Source: Mycolicibacterium komossense (GTDB taxonomy: Bacteria; Actinomycetota; Actinomycetes; Mycobacteriales; Mycobacteriaceae). Taken from it: a stretch of 46,779 nucleotides of DNA. Made by a program: the position numbers and the translations under genes. The first letter of the stretch is position 1; every line of letters begins with the position of its first letter. This document shows positions 41,953-46,779 of the stretch, piece after piece. The stretch covers positions 1-46,779 of the forward strand of contig NZ_JACKTY010000016.1 in assembly GCF_025822605.1 (NCBI RefSeq). Reading direction: 5' to 3'. The notes under the pieces were generated by a model. The model did no database searches. It was given only the letters and a program-made list of their open reading frames with translations, and was not told the origin of the DNA.

Positions 41953-43908
41953 TCACCCGGCCGGGTGGCATTGCGATTGCGGTGTCGGCGCCACGTCCAG
42001 CGCCGGATTGCGATCGAAGAACCCGTACGGCTTGAGCCAGAAGGACACCGTGTCCACGGGCATGATCGGCCAGTCCTCGGGCCGGGTCATGTGATGCAAT
42101 CCGAAGACGTACCACAGCACGACATCGGTGTTCTCGATCGACCGGTTCGCTTTGGTCCACGTCCCGATACCCAAGTCTTCTGCCGACTGGTTGACGAATT
42201 CGCCTGCGGGCCAACGCTCGTCCGGGTGGTTCGGCGTCACCCACAGCGTGTGCCCGATCACCGTGGCGCGCTGGAAGACCGGTGACTCCGGATCGAACAT
42301 CGGCGGAAATGCACCGCCGGGCACCAGCTTGTACGACGGGTGGGTGCCGAGTGAGTTGGTGACGTTGGGGTTCACCACCTTCCACGCCCGCTGGGTGGCG
42401 TAGTTCGGATCCTGGATACCCTCGCTCTCGGTGCGCAACGGCACCGTGCGCTGCACCACCGACAGCCCGTACGGGTTGTCCGGCCCCATCGGCTCGGCGT
42501 ACGACTCCGTCATGCAGACGGTGTTCTCGCTGCCGTCGATGTCCATATCGAGCCGCGCCACCAGGAAGTGCTGATGGAACGGCGCATACGTCCGTTCGTC
42601 GACCAGCGTGCCGTTCGGATTCGGCGCCCCTGGCGCCAGCGGTGTGGTCACCATGATCCCGGTGGCGCGGACCTCGCACTCGATGTTGCCGTCCTGATAC
42701 AGCCGCCAGTAAACCAGGTACTCGTAGTTGGCGACGGTCACATGCGAGGAGATGGTGAGCCTGCGCATGCGGCGCACCTCGGCGCCGGCCTCGTGGTCGA
42801 CGTGCTTCCACAGCACCGCGTTGTCTTCTTCGTGGATGCAGATCGCATTGCGAATGGTGTACGGCTCGCCCTTGCTGTTGTGCAGCGTCGCGTCGAGGTA
42901 GCGGATCTCGCCCAGACAGTCACAGCCCAGTTCCAAAGAGACCGTCATGAAGCCCAGCCCCCACTCGCCGATATCGAATGCCGTACGGCGGTAATGATCT
43001 TCAGAGGGATCGCGGTACGGCACCATCATCTCGGCGAAGCTCATCCGGTGCGCAATCGGACGGATCCGGTCACCGTCGCGGTAGCCCACGGTATGCAGCG
43101 TCATACCTTCGCGATGGTTGAATCCGACACGCAGCGACCAGTTCTGCCACTGCAACAGATTGCCGTCCAGGGTGAATGACGGCCCATCAGGCTGGGTGAT
43201 CGTCAGCGGTGCGAGTGGCTCGCGAGTCCAGTTCGCCTTGATCCGCTCCGGAATATGTTTGGGCACATACTCGCCCATCACATTCGGTGGTTCAAACCCT
43301 CCCCCGGAAGAGAAGGAGTCCTCGATCCGCAGCAATTCCATGGTGTTGAGGTCGACGACGCAGTGCAGTCCACTGACGGGGTTCGCGTACGGGTTCGCGC
43401 CCGGTCCGTTCTTGCGCCAGGTGTCCGACCAGCCGATCCGGCGGTCGCGGTACTCCGGCGGTGCGACGGCCGCACCGTAGGTCCAGGTGTCCATGAAGAC
43501 GTTGTCGATATCGGTGATGCCGCGCTTGGCCAGCGCCGCGACGACGTCGGGGTGTGTGCGCAGCATCGCATCGCATTCCACGAACTCGTCGACGGTGAAG
43601 TTGGCTTGCACACCGGGCACATGGTCGAACGACTCCACCCGGTCCTCGGTCAACGACACCACACTCCTGTAAGTGGCGTTCGCGGCGCGCTCGAGGCACA
43701 GCACCATCGCGCGGCGGGCGGGCCTCGTCCCGGACTGCTCGAACTCGGCAAGCTCGGCCTTGGCCGGTTCCACCATCTCGATGCAGGCGATGCGCCAGCC
43801 GCCGCCGACCCCGCGCTCACGGCTCAGGATCGCAGCCACCGAGCTGAATTCGTCGGACGAGAGCGGATCCAGTGGGTGATCAGGCGCTGGGCTGACGGTG
43901 TGAGTCAT
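41953..43908 (-). CDS. Copper-containing primary-amine oxidase
   Basis: 651 residues, normal for the family. The quinone-cofactor Tyr395 lies in VANYEYLVYW, the catalytic base Asp312 in FDIGEWGLGF, and copper ligands include His-x-His in FHQHFLVARLDMDIDG. A third His is expected near GLHHMTRPEDWPIMPV. It oxidises a primary amine (tyramine, phenylethylamine, histamine or polyamine type) to the aldehyde, releasing ammonia and hydrogen peroxide. No signal peptide is present. ATG 43908 (MTHTVSPAPDHPLDPL) is preferred; the upstream extension lacks family similarity. It is probably cotranscribed with the carboxylesterase gene. Confidence 0.94.
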   Translation of the reverse strand: MTHTVSPAPDHPLDPLSSDEFSSVAAILSRERGVGGGWRIACIEMVEPAKAELAEFEQSGTRPARRAMVLCLERAANATYRSVVSLTEDRVESFDHVPGVQANFTVDEFVECDAMLRTHPDVVAALAKRGITDIDNVFMDTWTYGAAVAPPEYRDRRIGWSDTWRKNGPGANPYANPVSGLHCVVDLNTMELLRIEDSFSSGGGFEPPNVMGEYVPKHIPERIKANWTREPLAPLTITQPDGPSFTLDGNLLQWQNWSLRVGFNHREGMTLHTVGYRDGDRIRPIAHRMSFAEMMVPYRDPSEDHYRRTAFDIGEWGLGFMTVSLELGCDCLGEIRYLDATLHNSKGEPYTIRNAICIHEEDNAVLWKHVDHEAGAEVRRMRRLTISSHVTVANYEYLVYWRLYQDGNIECEVRATGIMVTTPLAPGAPNPNGTLVDERTYAPFHQHFLVARLDMDIDGSENTVCMTESYAEPMGPDNPYGLSVVQRTVPLRTESEGIQDPNYATQRAWKVVNPNVTNSLGTHPSYKLVPGGAFPPMFDPESPVFQRATVIGHTLWVTPNHPDERWPAGEFVNQSAEDLGIGTWTKANRSIENTDVVLWYVFGLHHMTRPEDWPIMPVDTVSFWLKPYGFFDRNPALDVAPTPQSQCHPAG

Positions 43909-44004
43909 CGCTCCATCCTCGGTCGACGGCTTCGGTCGTGGGCCCATTACGCAACCACATCGACTGATACCGCGCACGGAATCCCGGCGAAATCGGCAGT
44001 CGGG

Positions 44005-45522
44005 TCACTGCGCCAGTGTGAAGCCCTCCCAGGCGGTGCGACGGTCGGGATCAGGATCGAGTTCGACGCGGGAGCGCCGGTCGAACACCATCACCGCCCG
44101 TTCGGCGGTGTCATAGGCCGGCCAATCGTCGCCGGGCACTCCGGTGCGGCTGAACGCCCGCCACCGCGACTGGATATCGCGGCTGACGCGGCGCGCCGAA
44201 CGCCGGTCGCCGGCGGCGGTGAGCACCGATCCGAACCTGCTGCGGTACACGTCGAAAACAGCCAGCATCTCGGTGCCATGAGTGGCGCCAAGACCCGACC
44301 AGTTCAGCGTCCTCGGGGCGTAGTCGTAGCGGTACAGGTAAGTCGGGGCATGACGGCTGTGGGCGTCTCCGATCTGCCAGGCCGCCGAACTGAACGCGAA
44401 GTCGCCGCCGAGCCGGATACATGCCGCCGCGTCCGGATAGCCCGGGTAGGCGGAGGTGATCCGGTCGCGGGTGTCGGTGCCCGCGGTGGACAGCAGGGCT
44501 TCGATCATCGGTTCGGTGGTCGGCAGCAGTTTGAGGAACCGGGTGAACAGTTTGGCCTCTTCGGCATTGTTGCCGACGATCAACGGCACGGGGTGGGCAA
44601 CGCCGGTGGCCATGGCTTCAACAGGGTCCAACGGCAGGTAATCGTCACCGTAGGACGGGCCGGCGGGAAACGCGCCGAGCATTTCCCGGCTGCCGTGGGA
44701 GATCAGTTCATCCAGTGCATCGACGAGCTGCGCCGGCGAGGCCTGCATCACCGCGGCCGCGGCGTCCTGCCTGCGGGCGCCGAGGATGCCGGCGAACCGT
44801 ACCGCCAGCTGTTCGGCGACGTCAGCAGAGCGGACCATACCCGCGGCCGGGCTCTCCGAGATGACTTGGTGAAAAAGACCTTTCGCGGCCGGAACGGCCA
44901 GCAGGGTGGCCACCGCCTGGGCACCCGCACTCTCTCCGAAGATCGTGACATTGTCGGGATCGCCGCCGAAGACCCCGATGTTGTCGCGGACCCACTGCAG
45001 CGCCATCACCAGATCGCGCAAGAACAGATTGCTGTCGATCGTGGTCTGCGGTGTCGACAGCGACGACAGGTCAAGACAGCCCAGCGGGCCGAGCCGGTAA
45101 TTCACCGACACATAGACACAGCCGCGCCGCGCAAGCGCCGCCCCGTCGTACAGCACCGTGGCCGAGCTGCCGAGTATGTAGGCGCCGCCGTGTACGAAAA
45201 CCATCACCGGCAGCGGGTCCTGTTCCTGCCCGGAGGCGGGCTCGGCGGGGGCGACGACGTTGAGTGTGAGGCAGTCCTCGCCCATCGGCTGATACTTACC
45301 GAGTCCGGTGATGGTGTATTTGCGTTGCTGTGGCGCGCAATTGGCGAAACCGTGGCAGTAGCGCACCCCGCGCCACGGCTCGGCGGGCCGCGGGGCGCGG
45401 TATCGCAGCGGACCCACCGGCGGCCTGGCGTACGGAATGGAGCGCCAACGGTTTACGCCGTCACGGGTGAACCCCTCCACGATGCCGGTCGAGATGGTGG
45501 CGCGGACGATATGTTCGTGCAT
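44005..45522 (-). CDS. Type B carboxylesterase
   Basis: 505 residues. Family hallmarks: FTRDGVNRWRSIPYARPPVG, CLTLNVVAP, the oxyanion hole VFVHGGAYILGS, and the nucleophile elbow FGESAGAQA. A catalytic His is likely in ATHGTEMLAVF. It hydrolyses carboxylic esters such as p-nitrobenzyl or phenyl esters; the natural substrate is unknown. No signal peptide. First gene of the minus-strand esterase, amine oxidase, kinase series, and divergent from a lipoprotein gene 59 bp away. Confidence 0.92.
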   Translation of the reverse strand: MHEHIVRATISTGIVEGFTRDGVNRWRSIPYARPPVGPLRYRAPRPAEPWRGVRYCHGFANCAPQQRKYTITGLGKYQPMGEDCLTLNVVAPAEPASGQEQDPLPVMVFVHGGAYILGSSATVLYDGAALARRGCVYVSVNYRLGPLGCLDLSSLSTPQTTIDSNLFLRDLVMALQWVRDNIGVFGGDPDNVTIFGESAGAQAVATLLAVPAAKGLFHQVISESPAAGMVRSADVAEQLAVRFAGILGARRQDAAAAVMQASPAQLVDALDELISHGSREMLGAFPAGPSYGDDYLPLDPVEAMATGVAHPVPLIVGNNAEEAKLFTRFLKLLPTTEPMIEALLSTAGTDTRDRITSAYPGYPDAAACIRLGGDFAFSSAAWQIGDAHSRHAPTYLYRYDYAPRTLNWSGLGATHGTEMLAVFDVYRSRFGSVLTAAGDRRSARRVSRDIQSRWRAFSRTGVPGDDWPAYDTAERAVMVFDRRSRVELDPDPDRRTAWEGFTLAQ

Positions 45523-45581
45523 AACCCTCGACGGTAGCGAAGAGGTGTCAACTCCACCCCGGTGGCACTACCGTTGCCGAC

Positions 45582-46283
45582 ATGCGGATTGTCCTGCCGA
45601 TCACGGCCTTGCTGCTGGTCGCGGGCTGCTCCGGTGCGGACGGCGGCCAGGCCGACCGGAGCGCGACACCGTCGCAATCGTCATCGTCGAGCAGTTCGGC
45701 GCCGCCTAAAACGTCCACCACCTCCCCTGTTGCGGTCTCCGCACCGCCGCAGGGTACCCCGATCGGGGCAGTGATCGGCTGGGTCGAAGCGGGCAAACCG
45801 GCCGATCTGGCGGGCTTTCACACCGCCAACCGGGATGGCGCCACGACCCAGCTGAACCACGGTGTCGCCTTCACCACGCCGTCGGGGAGAACGACCTGCA
45901 TGTCCGGTATGACGGCATTCGACGACGGCGAACTCGCCTGCCTGACCCAGATGAGCGAGGGGCCGGCCAAACCCGCCGCCGTCGGTCCGGACGGGCAATG
46001 GATTCCCGGCTGGATCGACTATCCCGGCGACACCCTGACCGTCGGCGGACTGCACGGCGACCCCGGGCAGTTCGGCTACGGCACGGGCGCGGAGCTGTCA
46101 TACGGGCAGCGCCTGCGGTTCGGCGACTATCAATGCCGCACCGACCAGATCGGCTTGTTCTGCGTCAACTATGCCCATCAGAGCGGCGTCCGGATCAGCG
46201 ACGCCGGCGTGCAGCCGTTCGGCTGCCTGCGCGCGGTCGACCCGGGCGCCGACGAGCTGGTCGGACTCAAGTTCGGCTGCTGA
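45582..46283 (+). CDS. Lipoprotein of unknown function
   Basis: 233 residues. Signal peptide with lipobox LLVAGC (Cys16), then a Ser/Thr/Pro-rich linker of about 45 residues (SQSSSSSSSAPPKTSTTSP). The folded part has six cysteines (TTCMSGM, LACLTQM, YQCRTD, LFCVNY, FGCLRA, C-terminal FGC) that could form three disulfides, and small Gly-rich beta strands. No family is recognised. Its stop is 6 bp from the convergent HNH gene remnant. Confidence 0.8.
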   Translation: MRIVLPITALLLVAGCSGADGGQADRSATPSQSSSSSSSAPPKTSTTSPVAVSAPPQGTPIGAVIGWVEAGKPADLAGFHTANRDGATTQLNHGVAFTTPSGRTTCMSGMTAFDDGELACLTQMSEGPAKPAAVGPDGQWIPGWIDYPGDTLTVGGLHGDPGQFGYGTGAELSYGQRLRFGDYQCRTDQIGLFCVNYAHQSGVRISDAGVQPFGCLRAVDPGADELVGLKFGC

Positions 46284-46289
46284 TTTCCC

Positions 46290-46779
46290 CTATTGCGCCC
46301 CGTCGCCGCGTGGGTCATCGTCCCGGCGCAGGAGCTCTTCTGGGTGGTGGTGTTTGTTGATGCGGCCGTGGCCGGTGTCGAGCTGTGGTGGTGGGATCCA
46401 TTCGGTGCGGCCGTCTTTGCGTTTGCGGGTCCGCCAGCCGCCGGGTGTGACGAGGCGGTTGTGGGGGCCGCAGGCCAGGGTGAGGTCGTTGATGTTGGTG
46501 TGGCCGTCATCAGCCCAGTCGCATTCGGCGTGATGCACCTCAGTCAAAACCCCGGGACGGTGCAGCCGGGGAATGTGCAGCCGCGGTCTTTGGCGTGCAG
46601 GACGATCCGCTGATCGGCCGAGGCGATCCGCTTGCTGCGACCCAGATCCAGTACCCGCCCCATGTGGTCGAAGATCACCAGGTAATGAAACGCGTGCGAC
46701 GCCAACCGGACCACGTCGGTCATCGGCATCCGGGTCCCACCCGAGGTGACCGCCAGCCCAGCCCCGGACTCGCGTTCTG
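46290..46779 (-). pseudogene. 13E12-family HNH endonuclease, frameshifted, 5' part outside window
   Basis: Two minus-strand frames together give the 13E12 C-terminal half. The upstream one reads [20 protein letters not shown], then [15 protein letters not shown] and stops near 46544. The downstream one continues TEVHHAECDWADDGHTNIND, then LTLACGPHNRLV. Family members read PGYLTEVHH without a break, so one base is missing in the run of four Ts at about 46550-46553. The HNH zinc/metal residues are intact but out of frame. The frame stays open past 46779. Usually such genes are multicopy and mobile-like. Confidence 0.82.

Overview
The window looks like chromosomal DNA of a rapid-growing mycobacterium (Mycolicibacterium-like). 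Base composition is very GC-rich with frequent GTG starts. The pncA product is close to the M. tuberculosis enzyme as I remember it. There is a 13E12-family HNH gene, DUF1206, DUF4333 and MmyB-type XRE proteins, tiny secreted proteins and SigF-type promoter motifs. No prophage, plasmid, integron or CRISPR signal is visible. Gene density is high, and only about 2656-3040 lacks genes for more than 300 bases.

Layout. 1-2655 (minus) is the 5' part of a large exported protein built from 19-residue Pro/Gly repeats. 3041-6127 holds an unknown protein divergent from an MmyB-type regulator, a hotdog thioesterase and a D-2-hydroxyacid dehydrogenase preceded by an overlapping small membrane protein. 6244-9452 groups an agmatinase/guanidino-acid ureohydrolase with a His-rich N-terminus, an SDR and a convergent NCS1 permease. 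9628-12134 holds an MFS exporter and a secreted PtpB/LipA-like phosphatase. 12150-14321 (minus) runs EamA exporter, acyl-CoA thioesterase, VOC protein, the last apparently starting at ACG. 14476-17804 holds selO, a 55-residue secreted protein with a strong terminator, and a VOC protein divergent from a LysR regulator. 18000-22220 is a potA-D-B-C polyamine-type importer whose potA appears to start at CTG. 22326-27529 holds DUF1206, an NTF2-like protein, pncA and a 985-residue kinase/class III aminotransferase fusion.

28258-32809 is the most interesting part. A glycosyltransferase, methyltransferase and (alpha/alpha)6-type protein overlap as one operon. They run tail-to-tail into a second methyltransferase, which is divergent from a TetR regulator. 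A metallo-beta-lactamase-fold gene is divergent from the glycosyltransferase. Both intergenic regions carry the same GACACATGTCC palindrome, once overlapping the tetR start codon. I read this as a self-contained TetR-controlled locus making or modifying an unknown glycosylated, methylated small molecule or lipid.

32819-46779 holds a secreted beta-lactamase-like protein, a DoxX protein with ten perfect 11-residue repeats, an RDD protein and a gluconate cluster (gntP, gntK, divergent gntR-type regulator). These are followed by a double-DUF4333 lipoprotein, an SCO6745-like protein, and a minus-strand run of carboxylesterase, copper amine oxidase and a kinase fused to a DUF7064-like domain. A lipoprotein and a frameshifted 13E12 HNH gene cut by the window edge close the window.

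Theme: the ureohydrolase, NCS1 permease, polyamine importer and copper amine oxidase together suggest scavenging of amines, guanidines and other small nitrogen compounds. This is inference from gene content; no substrate can be read from the sequence.
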